A DNA stretch of 64,000 bases from Cervus elaphus. Its lineage: Eukaryota > Chordata > Mammalia > Artiodactyla > Cervidae. Positions 45,480-54,735 of this stretch are shown here, in pieces. The DNA is taken from assembly GCF_910594005.1 (NCBI RefSeq), contig NC_057817.1:26141001-26205000 (forward strand), in the 5' to 3' direction. The notes below the pieces were generated by a model that was given only the letters and a program-made list of their open reading frames with translations, ran no database searches and was not told the DNA's origin. Within the stretch, counting starts at the first letter, position 1; every line of letters begins with the position of its first letter. The position numbers were made by a program, and so were the translations under genes.

Positions 45480-45700
45480 CCCATTTGGGTTCGTCTAACT
45501 CATGTAGCTTCATGTACTAATTAAGCTGTAAGACACAACAGGGCATGAATTTATTGTGCAATAACTCACATGCGGGATGTTTGCGCAGTGCTTGGGCGTG
45601 AGTTATGACACATTAATTCACGGCCTAGAGGGCCTCACTGCAATTACAGAACCATTTTTTAAATAGCATCTGGATTTAAAATACAAACATTGGTCCCCCC
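45480..45700. promoter_or_regulatory. candidate conserved element with long-spaced dyad
   Basis: ATAACTCAC (45561-45569) and GTGAGTTAT (45598-45606) are perfect 9-bp inverted copies 28 bp apart. Around them are 'gggatgtttgcgcagtgctt', 'gacacattaattcacggcct' and 'agggcctcactgcaattaca'. The block is repeat-free, with CpGs retained. It has the look of an ultraconserved-type enhancer, but this cannot be verified by eye. Confidence 0.35.
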
Positions 45701-46289
45701 AATCTGAAAACCCTTAGTCCCAGAAATGAGCTAGCCAAGGTCAGAGGTTGCTTTGGCTCCCTTTCTCCTGGTTCTATGTTATCCATTTAGTGGTATTAAT
45801 GACAAAGGATGCACAGTCCAACCCTGCACTTTACTCACCTAGACCACAGAGGTGCCAGGAAAAGAGACAAGGAGGGGAAAGGGAGTAGAGACTTCCTAAC
45901 CACCTGCAGAAATAGGAGAAACTGGCTATTGGGTAAGAAAACACGAAAGTAATGGATGCAGCAGTCAATTAGGGGTCCATTGCTGAGAAAGGAGAAAAGC
46001 CAGAAAGGACATTTTGTGAATTCTGACATTTAATAAACTTCACCCAAAGCAAGCAGGCAAAATTCACTACCACTTTTTTATGTCCACTGTTAGGAGAATG
46101 TGATGGGTAGGGAGAGAAGAAATAAGTCACCTGGCTTAGCAGCTCACAACTGAAAACAATTCCTTCTGTCTGCTCTCTCCCCAGGGTCCTGGGAGAAAAG
46201 GTGAGCTCACTTCTGTAGACAACTGTCCTCGCTGGCCACACTGTGCTCTATAAACACCCCATGCCATGTGTGTCAGCCACCAGCCACCT

Positions 46290-46450
46290 GGAGACTCTGC
46301 CCTGCTCCATGAGTTTGTATTAAAACACTCACTTATAGCTCCCTATTAATTTTTCACGAGGAGTTATTTTTAACTCGCTCAAACCATTGTCTGGATGTGC
46401 CAAATAGATTTTCTTAATGAACAAGCCTGGCGTGTGGTTCCTCCTTCCCT
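46290..46450. other. candidate conserved element with small hairpin
   Basis: 'agctccctattaatttttca' is followed by GAGTTA-TTTT-TAACTC (46361-46376), a 6-bp-arm hairpin, and 'gctcaaaccattgtctggat'. Repeat-free and high-complexity. Confidence 0.3.
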
Positions 46451-46924
46451 CGACCCCCCTGCTGCTATTCAAATGGTCCCCTCCTCACGGGGAGCAAGGC
46501 TTCAGATGAACAATTCACAGCGATGCCCCGGAAATGGGGAGCACAGAACAGAAAGAACCCCATCGAGCAGCCCACACCACCCTCCCTACTCAGGCATTGG
46601 TTTTGAGAGGATTTCAGGAAATGTTGTCAGACGTTCTTAAAGACAGGAAGATCAAGTCAACATTGAAAAGCCTTCTTGATAGATCATCCAAAGGGACCCT
46701 CAGGTTATTGCATCAGATCTTCCCTCTACAAATCCCTCTAGACTACCTTATTTGCCACTCACCAGTCCCGATATTACAATTTACTCACAAGCAAGAGAAG
46801 TAAAGAGAGTCGATTCTTAACTCATGGAACCTTTCTAAACTATAAATTTGATTGAGTTGTCCCTCATCACCACCACCATCACCAATGCCACCAACGTTAA
46901 TACAACCATCACCAACACAACACC

Positions 46925-47345
46925 AGCTTAAAACCCTTCAGTGGTTCACTGCCCTCAGGATAAAACCACAACTTCTTAGCACAGTGCTTCCTTTCTTCAC
47001 AATCTGACCCATGCTTATTTCTCTAGCCTGATCCCCTTCCCAGCGCCTGCTCTGGCAGCCCAGTTCTAGACTCATCCTGCTTCCTTGCCTCTGATGCTTT
47101 CTTGGCCCCCTTCACTTAGCTGACTCTTACTTATAAATTCCCAGCTCAAAAATTCCTTCCCCCGGAAGCTTTCCCTGACTCTTAGGCTGAAATAAGTTGC
47201 CCTTCCTCCATATTTTCACAGCACCTGTGTTTATCCCATTTGCCATTTATCATAACACATCACAATGCTGGTTTAGCTATCTGTCTCCTCCACTAGAGTG
47301 TGAGTTAGGCGCTCGATAAATAGGTCTTAAGCAAATATACAGAGA
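46925..47345 (+). mobile_element. L2 3' region
   Basis: Sense L2 in order: 'cccttcagtggttcactgcc', 'ttgatgc…ggcccccttcactt', 'ggaagctttccctgactctt' and 'agagtgtgagttaggcgctcgataaa' (47296-47321). Confidence 0.82.
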
Positions 47346-47900
47346 AGAGAAACCCTGAAAGAACACACAATCCAGAATTCCCATTTACTTGACTTTGAGA
47401 TACATACTTTGTAGCCAAGCAACCTTTATAAATCTGACGCAGGTAAATTATAAATGGTATTACATTCCTTGTAGAAGGCTATCAAAATGAAAAGTGTGAA
47501 GGGAAAACCAACTGTGATAAAACCTTGACCACAGATAATTCACGGCATGTAGAAGCCACACATAGGTGATAAACAACTGTTTGCCTTTGGGGATACTCGT
47601 TTGAGAAGTATCAGGCTGCCTTAGGTTACAGAGAACTAATCACTCATGCCCAGTTAGAGAATCTCTACTTTTTTGAATATATCATGCTCAGCCCCTATAA
47701 TCTAGGCAGGACACCCCCTAAGCCAGAGGATCTCATTTTGAGAGACAGAGGAGTCATAGTGAAGACACCTGTGGACCATTTTCAGACTCCATATCCTTAC
47801 CCTCTGGAGATTCTTTTCCAACTAGACCCTTACTTTCCATGACTGCCTGAAGCCATCCCAAATGACAACTGTCCTAAATTTAAAGGAGAAGAGATTCTAA
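47346..47900. other. unassigned, no gene seen
   Basis: Single-copy-looking DNA between L2 and a CHR SINE. No repeat or coding hallmark. Confidence 0.35.
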
Positions 47901-47912
47901 AATCACCCTTCA

Positions 47913-48110
47913 GGGACGTCCCCAGTTGTCCAGTGGTTAAGATTTCGCCTTCCAAAGCAGTGGGTGTGGGTTCGATCCCTGGTTAGGGAGCTAAGACCCC
48001 CACATGACTTGTGGCCAAAAAACCAAACCAAAACAGAAGCAATATTGTAACAAATTCAATAAAGACCTTAAAAATAGTCCACATCAAAAAAAATCATTAA
48101 AAATTTTTTT
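47913..48110 (+). mobile_element. CHR-type SINE with long 3' tail and TSD
   Basis: Sense head 'ggacgtccccagttgtccag', then the distinctive CHR tail 'aatattgtaacaaattcaat' and 'aatagtccacatcaaaaaaa'. ATCACCCTTCAG (47901-47912) and ATTATCCTTCAG (48111-48122) look like the TSD. Confidence 0.9.
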
Positions 48111-48124
48111 AATTATCCTTCAGA

Positions 48125-48365
48125 GGAAAACAACACAGTTTACTAGTTAAGAGTAAAAACTCTGCAGGTATATTGCTTAAGTTCAAATATTAACTCAGTC
48201 TCAAAGCTGAGTGACTCTGGACAAATTACTTAAACTCTCTGTGCTTTAATTTCCACAAATAGGAGTAAAGGTAAATACCTTCTAGGGTTGTTGTGAGGAT
48301 TAAGTGAAATAATGCTAGCAAAGTACTTGGCTCAGGGCCTAGCAAACAGTATGTACTTAATATAA
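48125..48365 (+). mobile_element. MIR SINE, near complete
   Basis: Head-to-tail sense MIR: 'actagttaagagtaaaaact', 'gtgactctggacaaattact', 'agggttgttgtgaggattaa' and 'gggcctagcaaacagtatgt'. Among the best preserved here. Confidence 0.9.
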
Positions 48366-48630
48366 TCAACCTAATATTTAAAAGTAAAATTTGATCCAAA
48401 GTCCCCAAACTTTGACTATCAATTAGTCTTTATAAATGTCTACCCTCAAAGTCATCCACTAAAGCCTGAGCCTCTTAGCTAGCCCTCATGAGAAACGAAA
48501 ACAGTCTTATTCCACATAATTTGCCTTGAAGGTCTAAGGACTCACATTAGACACCTTCACCCATGCTGGTGATGAACGCTTCAGGGGTTCCTAGGCTGCT
48601 CGAGTTATACCAGGCATTGAAAAATGCCAG

Positions 48631-48752
48631 GCTTGCGACTTCCCTGGGGGTCCACTGGTTAAGACTCTGTGCATCCAATGCAGGGGCATAGGGTCAATCC
48701 CTGGTCAGGGAACAAAGATCCCACATGCTGTGTTGCATAGTCAAAAAAAAAA
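48631..48752 (+). mobile_element. CHR-type SINE, short form with TSD
   Basis: Sense head 'gacttccctgggggtccact', B-box region 'gggtcaatccctggtcaggg', then an A-run. AAAATGCCAG at 48621-48630 and 48753-48762. Confidence 0.93.
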
Positions 48753-48784
48753 AAAATGCCAGACTCAAATACAATAACAAAAAT

Positions 48785-49035
48785 AATTATGATAATGGCT
48801 GACACTTATGAACCTTTACTATGTGCACTATATTAAGGATTTTACCTCTACTTCCTCACAACAGCCCTAACATGAGAGTCTTGTTATTGTCTCCATTTTA
48901 CCTGTTAGGAAACTGAGACTTAGATGAATAAAAAAAAAAAAAAACACACAACTGTACAAACCACAGACAGGAAATGATAGAGTCAGGATTTGAACAAAAA
49001 TTATCTGATGCCAAAACTCTGCCATCCTGCCCTCC
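48785..49035 (-). mobile_element. MIR SINE, near complete
   Basis: Antisense MIR with 'ctttactatgtgcactatat', 'gtctccattttacctgttag', an A-run grown inside it at 48930-48945, and 'gagtcaggatttgaacaaaa'. Confidence 0.85.
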
Positions 49036-49261
49036 TTCCCTATGGCTACTGTGAACAGCTTTCCATTTGACACCCCAGTTCCTAAAATGGGCAGAGACTG
49101 AAAGAAAGGCCACAGTTCCCTTCTAGTGGCTCCTTGAATATCATGAATTTTGTCTTCTGTCCAACTAGTTCAGAAGAGGAAGATTGCATGAATAGTAATA
49201 ATAACAATAATATTATTAGTATTGCCTATGGATGCCACATCTTATTTCTAGAAGAGGCAAT

Positions 49262-49445
49262 ACTGGCTACTATAGTGGTAAAAGCAAAGACCATTATGTC
49301 AAAAATTCTCCATGTGGGCCCTGACTCTTCTACTTGACTATATAAACTTGGATAACTTAATCTCCCTAGACCTCAGATTCTTTATCCATAAAATGGGAAT
49401 GATAATAACACTGGCCTTACTGGACCAATTCGAGAATTAAATGAG
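49262..49445 (+). mobile_element. MIR SINE fragment
   Basis: 'gtggtaaaagcaaagaccat', 'agacctcagattctttatcc' and 'ttcgagaattaaatgagaag' mark a sense MIR. Two sense MIRs and one antisense MIR thus fall within 1.3 kb. Confidence 0.8.
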
Positions 49446-50045
49446 AAGATACAAATTTTCACGCACTGCTGGTAGGAGTGCAACTGAGACCATCATCCTG
49501 AAGCACAAGCTTAGTGGAATTAAATACGCACCTACTCTCCGACCCAACAACCCTGCTCTGAGGTACATACCCAAGGAAACTGTCTCCCAAGTCCATGAAG
49601 AGGCCCATATGAGGGCAATCAACACAGCACTGCTTGGGGTAGGAAGAAGTTGGAGGCAACCTAAGCATCTATTACTAGAGGAACATATAAGTAAAATGTA
49701 CTGTATGGATGCAATGGAATATTAAACAGCAAAGATAATGAAGTAGATTTACCCACAGCAGCATGGGGAAATCCTAGAAACAATTTTGCTGCTGCTGCTG
49801 CTGCTGCTAAGTCGCTTCAGTCGTGTCTGACTCTGTGCGACCCCTTAGACGGCAGCCCACCAGGCTCCTCTGCCCATGGGATTTTCCAGGCAAGAGTACT
49901 GGAGTGGGTTGCCATTGCCTTCTCCAGAAACAATGTTAAGTGGAAAAGTAAAAAGCAGGATGAGGTATACAGCACAATGTCATTTATGTACAATTAAAAA
50001 ACCAAAATAACACTGTATATTTTTAAGAATAGACAAATATCTGCT
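49446..50045 (+). mobile_element. L1 fragment (ORF2 tail/3' region), interrupted
   Basis: 'cgcactgctggtaggagtgc', 'tacccaaggaaactgtctcc' and 'aatggaatattaaacagcaa' are ORF2-end phrases. The right part, after a BOV-A insertion, continues 'gtacaattaaaaaaccaaaa'. The frame is broken. Confidence 0.8.
49788..49925 (-). mobile_element. BOV-A monomer inside L1
   Basis: Antisense BOV-A unit. Its terminal trinucleotide run appears as (GCT)n at 49788-49808, then 'aagtcgcttcagtcgtgtct'. TSD AGAAACAATTTT (49776-49787) against AGAAACAATGTT (49926-49937). Confidence 0.94.
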
Positions 50046-50117
50046 AAAACTGTACAGATCATATCATTCCTCTGTTCAAAACCTTTCACTGGTTTCTCTT
50101 AATATTCATAATATAAG

Positions 50118-50310
50118 GGCTTCCCTTGTGGCTCAGCTGGTAAAGAATCCTCCTGCACTGTGGGCGACCTGGGTTCAATCCCTGGGTTGGGAAGATCCCC
50201 TGGAGAAGGGAAAGGCTACCCATTCCAGTACTCTGGCCTGGAGAATTCCATGGACTGCATAGTCCATGGGATCACAAAGAGTTGGACACGACTGATCAAC
50301 TTTCACTTTC
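50118..50310 (+). mobile_element. Bov-tA SINE (first of a pair)
   Basis: Sense, 'gggcttcccttgtggctcag' to 'gatcaactttcactttcag'. The central block 'cagaggagcctgg' is deleted, as in the copy at 15525. It lies 16 bp upstream of a second same-strand copy. Confidence 0.94.
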
Positions 50311-50326
50311 AGATTATAAAGTCTGT

Positions 50327-50543
50327 GGGCTTCCCTCGTGGCTCAGACAGTAAAGAATCTGCCTGCAATGCAGGAGACCCAGGTTCAAACCCTGAGTTGG
50401 AAAGATCCTCTGGAGAAGGAAATGGCAACCCACTCCAGTATTCTTGGCTGGAGAATCCCATGGACAGAGGAGCCTGGAGAGCTACAGTCCATGGGGTCAC
50501 AAAGAGTGGGACACGACTCAGTGACTCACACACACACACATGT
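50327..50543 (+). mobile_element. Bov-tA SINE (second of a pair)
   Basis: Sense and full length, with its tail grown into a short (CA)n. AGTCTGT at 50320-50326 and 50544-50550 is the TSD, so the two SINEs are independent insertions, not a tandem duplication. Confidence 0.94.
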
Positions 50544-51283
50544 AGTCTGTACTTCTGATGGCCTGCAAACTCCTACGTTATTTTGCCGCTGATCCAGCTA
50601 CCTCTCAGTCTTGTTTCTCTCTCTTCTCACTCATTTTGCTCTGGCCCCTTGCCTCCTACCATTCTGGCCCCCTAACACACCAGGCAAGATTCTACTTCAG
50701 GGCCTTTGCACTTGCTGTCTCCTATGCTAGACCACTCTTACCCCAGGCATCCATATGGTTGTTCCCTTACCGGCATTTGGTGAAACAGCACCTAATTAGT
50801 AAGGCCTTTCTTAATCACCCCACATAAAACTTTATTCTGCTCACAACCACCCACAATCCAATTTATCCCCTGCCCTTTTTGTTCCATAGCGCTTATCACT
50901 CTTTAAGTTACTATATGTTATTTAATTTGTTCATGATTTGTTCTAGAATGTAAGCTCCACAAAGGACAGAATTTTGTATAGTTTTGTTCATGACTATTCC
51001 CAGAACCTGCAACTGCCTGACACGTAGTCAGCACTGTACATTTGTAGAATGGGTGAGTAAATCTAAATAAACACATAGAGCATGGATTGGAAGAAGGTTT
51101 ATGAAATGCACCAAAGCAGGTGCTTGTTGTTTTCATTCTGTCTGCCCTCTGATGGAAGAGGATAAGGGGCTTCTGGAAGCTTCCTGGTGGGAGGGCATGG
51201 CTGTGGGTAAAACTGGGTCTTGCTCTGGTGGGCAAAGCCATGTTCAGTAAAACTTCAACCCAATTTTCTGCTGATGGGTGGGG

Positions 51284-51800
51284 CCAAACTATGATAGGTG
51301 TAATGGAGGTAATGGTGACCTCCTTCAAAAGGACTTAGGCCAGGATGCTGTGCCTCCCAGGACTGTTGTAATCAGTACCCCTGACCCCGCGGCAGGCCAC
51401 TGTTGACCCATGCCTCCGCCGGAGACTCCCGGGAACTCACAGGCAAGTCTGGTTCAGGCTCTTGTGCGGTCACTGCTTCTTTCTCCTGGGCCCTGGTGTG
51501 CATAAGGTTTTGTTTGTGCCTTCCAAGAGTCTCTTTCTCTGGGGTTCTCAGTCCTTTTGCTGGCTCCCCAGGTTGGGATATCTATTGTGGGCCCTAGAAC
51601 TTTTGCAACAGTGCAAGAACTTCTTTGGTATAATTGTTCCCCAGTTTATGGATCGTCTGCTCGGCGGCTCTATAGTGGAGCTAATGGTGACCTCCTCCAA
51701 GAAGACTTATGCCACAGGCCACAACCCCCAGTCCTGCTGCAGTCAGAGCCCATGTCCCTGCAGCAGGTCACTGCTGACCCGTGCCTTCACAGGACACACT
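51284..51800 (+). repeat. tandemly duplicated unit within the L1-like leader
   Basis: 51312-51410 and 51687-51790 are diverged copies of one segment. Both begin GGTGACCTCCT and share 'ggactt/agactt…gcca', 'cactg(t/c)tgaccc(a/g)tgcc' and downstream 'caggcaagtctggttcagg' / 'aaggcaggtctggctcagtc'. Spacing is about 375 bp. This resembles the repeated units found in some mammalian L1 5' UTRs. Confidence 0.6.
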
Positions 51801-52011
51801 CAAACACTCAAAGGCAGGTCTGGCTCAGTCTCTTGTGGAATCACTGCTCCTTTCCTGGGTCCCAGTGTGCTCAAGGTTTGCCCTCCAAGCATCTCTGACA
51901 GGTCTGAGATTTCATTCTAAACACGATTGTGCCCTTCCTACCATCTTGTTGGGGCTTCTTTGCCCTTGGACACGGGGTATCTTTTTTTGGTGGGATCTAA
52001 CATTCTCCTTG

Positions 52012-52397
52012 GAAGAAAAGCTATGGCAAAACTAGAGAACATATTAAAAAGCAAAGCTATCACTTTGCTGACAAAGGTATGTATAGTCAAAGCTATGGTT
52101 TTTCCAGTAGTTATGTATGGATGTGAGATTTGGGCCATGAAGAAGGCTGAGTGCCAAAGAATTGATGCTTTTGAACTGTGGTGTTGGAGAAGACTCTTGA
52201 GAGTCCCTTGGACCACAAGATCAAACCAATCAATCCTAAAGGAAATCAACCCTGAATATTCACTGGAAGGACTGATGCTGAAGCTGAAGCTCCAATACTT
52301 TGGCCACCTACTGCGAAGAGCCAACTCATTGGAACAGACCCTGATGGTGGGAAAGATTGAAGGCAAAAGGAGAAGGTGGTGGCAGAGGATGAGATGA
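52012..52397 (+). pseudogene. BovB reverse-transcriptase C-terminal remnant
   Basis: Encodes the last domain of the RTE-type RT, with the recognisable motifs VVMYGCEIW, ELWCWRRLLRVPW and LKLQYFGHLLRRANS. The frame is open back through the junction to an ATG at 51927, so the first 28 codons come from the L1-like leader. It ends at a premature TGA at 52395-52397, where the family normally has Trp (…QRMRWLDG…). It lacks all catalytic RT motifs, so it is inactive. Confidence 0.85.
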
Positions 52398-52551
52398 TTA
52401 GATAGTCAGATAGCATCACTGACTCAATGGACATGAGTTTGAGCAAGCTCCAGGAGTAGGTGAAGGACAGGGAACCCTAGCATATTGTTGTCCATGGGGT
52501 CACAAAAAGTCCAACACGACAGAGCAACTGAACAACAACAAAAGCAGGTGC

Positions 52552-53319
52552 CTCCAGTAAGGAGAAATGAGAATAGAGATGGGGGATGAAAAGGAAAAAC
52601 AGAATGAATTGGAAAGGGGCCTGACATAAATGGATGATGCTAATGTGCCATGAACTGGAGGGAGGTGAGTGACTCAATTCTATGCCCTTGAGGGTCAATA
52701 AAGGAACTGAATGAGATGATGCAGTGAGAGTACCAGGTGCAGAGCCTGATGAAAGGCAGCTATACAGCTGACTGAAACTGAAGAGGACTCAGAATCCTGT
52801 AGATGTCAGGATGTGGAGTGTACAAAGAAGGACTACCAGCTAGAAAGAAGGGGAAAATTAGTACCCTCCTACTAGCACCCTGGGTACCCCTTTCCCATCT
52901 CCCAGTTTCTCTTTCTCTTTCCATCTACTTCATCTGTCTTGCAGGCTCCAGCAATTGGCACTAAGGATGCTTATACCCCATTTCTGTCTGTGGAACTATG
53001 CTCAGTCACCTACCTCTCAATAAAGAGTAGAACAGTGGTTCTTAACAATTTTTTAATCACAGGCCCCTTGGAGGCTACTCACCTCAGCAAGATGTTACAC
53101 ACTCCTCTGAAGTCCATCCATGAACCCTGAGCAACAACCCAGATGAGGAACCTCTAAATGGCAGATTCGGAGGTGGACAAGATTTTGCTCATTTCTGTTT
53201 TCCTCAACTTTGTTACTCAGGGAGGTCCTTGGGCCCCTCCCTCTTTTACTGAAAATGAGTGAAAATAGATAGACCTACAGACAAAGTATGAAGATACCAG
53301 GGAGGCAACCTAAAGAACA
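52552..53319. other. unassigned; weak hAT-like patch
   Basis: 53030-53150 begins 'agtggttcttaacaattttt', which resembles the outer end of some hAT elements, but the opposite end is not recognised. The remainder is unassigned. No exon seen. Confidence 0.35.
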
Positions 53320-53755
53320 GAACAAATGGGAAACTATTATGTGTAAAATGGGCTTCCCAGGTGGCGCGAGTGGTAAAGAACTCTCCTGCAACACAGGAGA
53401 CACAAAAGATGCCAAACACAAATTGATCCCTGGGTCAGGAAGATCCCCTGGAGGGGGGCATGGCAACCCACTCCAGTAATTCTTGCCTGGAAAATCCCAT
53501 GGACAGAGAAGCCTGGCGGGCTATAGTCCATAGGGTGACAGTTGGACATGACTGAAGCAACTTAGCATTCACGCACACATGTATAAAATAAGCTACAAGG
53601 ATACATTGTACACCACAGGAAATATAGCCAATATTTTATAATAAATATAAGTGGAGTATAAGCTTTAAAAATTGTGAATCACTATATTGTACACCTGTAA
53701 CTTATAATATTGTACAGCAACTATACTTCAATAAAAAATGAGAATTAAACAATCA
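53320..53755 (+). mobile_element. L1 3' UTR interrupted by Bov-tA
   Basis: 'acaaatgggaaactattatg' is separated by a SINE from 'tacattgtacaccacaggaa', 'cactatattgtacacctgta' and the end 'caactatacttcaataaaaa'. Collinear when the SINE is removed. Confidence 0.88.
53350..53579 (+). mobile_element. Bov-tA SINE inside L1
   Basis: Sense copy, with an insertion in the head region (…gatgccaaacacaaattgat…). TSD TGTGTAAAAT (53340-53349) against TGTATAAAAT (53580-53589). Confidence 0.93.
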
Positions 53756-54034
53756 CATTTTATTACTCAAACTGAAGCAAGTAGAACAAACAAACAACCA
53801 ACTCTACAGAAGAAAAAACAAACGTGCTTTTTTAGAGGAATCCTGAGAAATCCTACCTTCAAGCCATCCTATAACAATAAGTAGAAACATCTTCCTTAAA
53901 TGCAATGTTCAGAAATCCTCTTTCCTTGTGCAATAATCTGCAAATAGTCCAATTATTCCAAATATTCCAATAATCTGGAATTCACTCCAGACTCTACAAC
54001 TTTAGCTGTCAAACCCTTCCCTGATTCTACCTCC

Positions 54035-54735
54035 TCCCCACCCTCAGGCCCATTATTTCATTCCTAACTCAGCTCCTCATGTCTTGACTTACACTCTATA
54101 CAATGAGACTTCAGCCTGTGGGAGTGACTCACTCTGTCCAGGATGCCCTCCTCATGCCTTTCTATCCAGTCTTGACCCTACAGATCCTCTCAACCCTACT
54201 CTACCACCTTCCCTGCCATCCTACAAAGCCCTTTCTAAATCATTCTGAACTGTGGCGTTGGAAAAGACGCTTGAGAGTCCCTTGGACTGCAAGGAGATCC
54301 AACCAGTCCATCCTAAAGGAAATCAGTCCTGAATATTCATTGGAAGGACTGATACTGAAGCTGAAACTCCAATACTTTGGCCACCTGATGCAAAGAATTG
54401 ACATTGGAAAAGACCCTGATGCTGGGAAAGATTGTGGGCAGGAGGAGAAGGGGAGGAGGGAGGATGAGATGGTTGGATAGCATCACCGACTCGATGGACA
54501 TGAGTTTGGACAGGCTCCGAGAGTTGGTGGTGGACAGGGAGGCCTGACATGCTGCAGTCCATGGGGTTGCAAAGAGTCGGACATGACTGAGTAACTGAAC
54601 TGAAACCATTCTGATTCCTCAATCTCCAGCCTTCCTCCCCAGTTCACTGGCCCTGAGAGCTCGCCCTGATGCTCAGCTGAAATAAATATTCCCTTCTGTC
54701 TAGTGGAGTCCTGGGTGTGGCCCTTAAATTCCTTT
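54035..54735 (+). mobile_element. L2 3' region interrupted by BovB
   Basis: Left: 'ttcattcctaactcagctcc', 'tccaggatgccctcctcatg'. Right, after BovB: 'ctgagagctcgccctgatgc', 'gtggagtcctgggtgtggcc'. Old; boundaries approximate. Confidence 0.5.
54249..54606 (+). mobile_element. BovB 3' end, 5'-truncated
   Basis: Sense copy starting within the RT C-terminal coding region. The frame encodes SNQSILKEISPEYSLEG and LKLQYFGHLM, then shifts near 54400. It ends with the BovB terminus 'gactgagtaactgaactga'. 'cattctga' at 54241-54248 and 54607-54614 may be the TSD. Confidence 0.92.

Larger units (their letters stand above)
45316..46924. other. repeat-poor stretch with candidate elements
   Basis: Little repeat content. 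Two candidate conserved blocks are listed separately (45480 and 46290). 46866-46925 is a degenerate CAC/ATCACC trinucleotide tract. No exon is supported. Confidence 0.4.
50046..51085 (+). mobile_element. L2 3' region carrying two SINEs
   Basis: Starts 'gatcatatcattcctctgtt' and resumes at 50545 with 'ctgatggcctgcaaactcct', then 'ttcagggcctttgcacttgc' and 'aatgtaagctccacaaagga', ending near 51060. Two Bov-tA copies split the left part. Good preservation over about 600 L2-derived bases. Confidence 0.87.
51124..52540 (+). mobile_element. composite retroelement: L1 5'-UTR-like (antisense) joined to BovB 3' end
   Basis: The left 0.9 kb (to about 52010) carries 'ttctttggtataattgttcc', 'gttgggatatctattgtggg' and 'gacacggggtatcttttttt', which read in reverse as ruminant L1 5'-UTR sequence. 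It then runs without gap into a sense BovB 3' end. A perfect 11-bp TSD, AAAGCAGGTGC (51113-51123 and 52541-52551), flanks the whole unit, implying one insertion event. I recall similar leader sequence as repeated in ruminant genomes, so this may be a family rather than a one-off. Seen: TSD and join. Inferred: chimeric RNA or template switch. Confidence 0.7.

Noticed and set aside
46866..46925. Regularly spaced CACCA/ATCACC units, considered as a CRISPR-like or satellite array
   Set aside because: Units are 3-6 bp and degenerate, without spacers; it is a trinucleotide low-complexity tract in a vertebrate genome.
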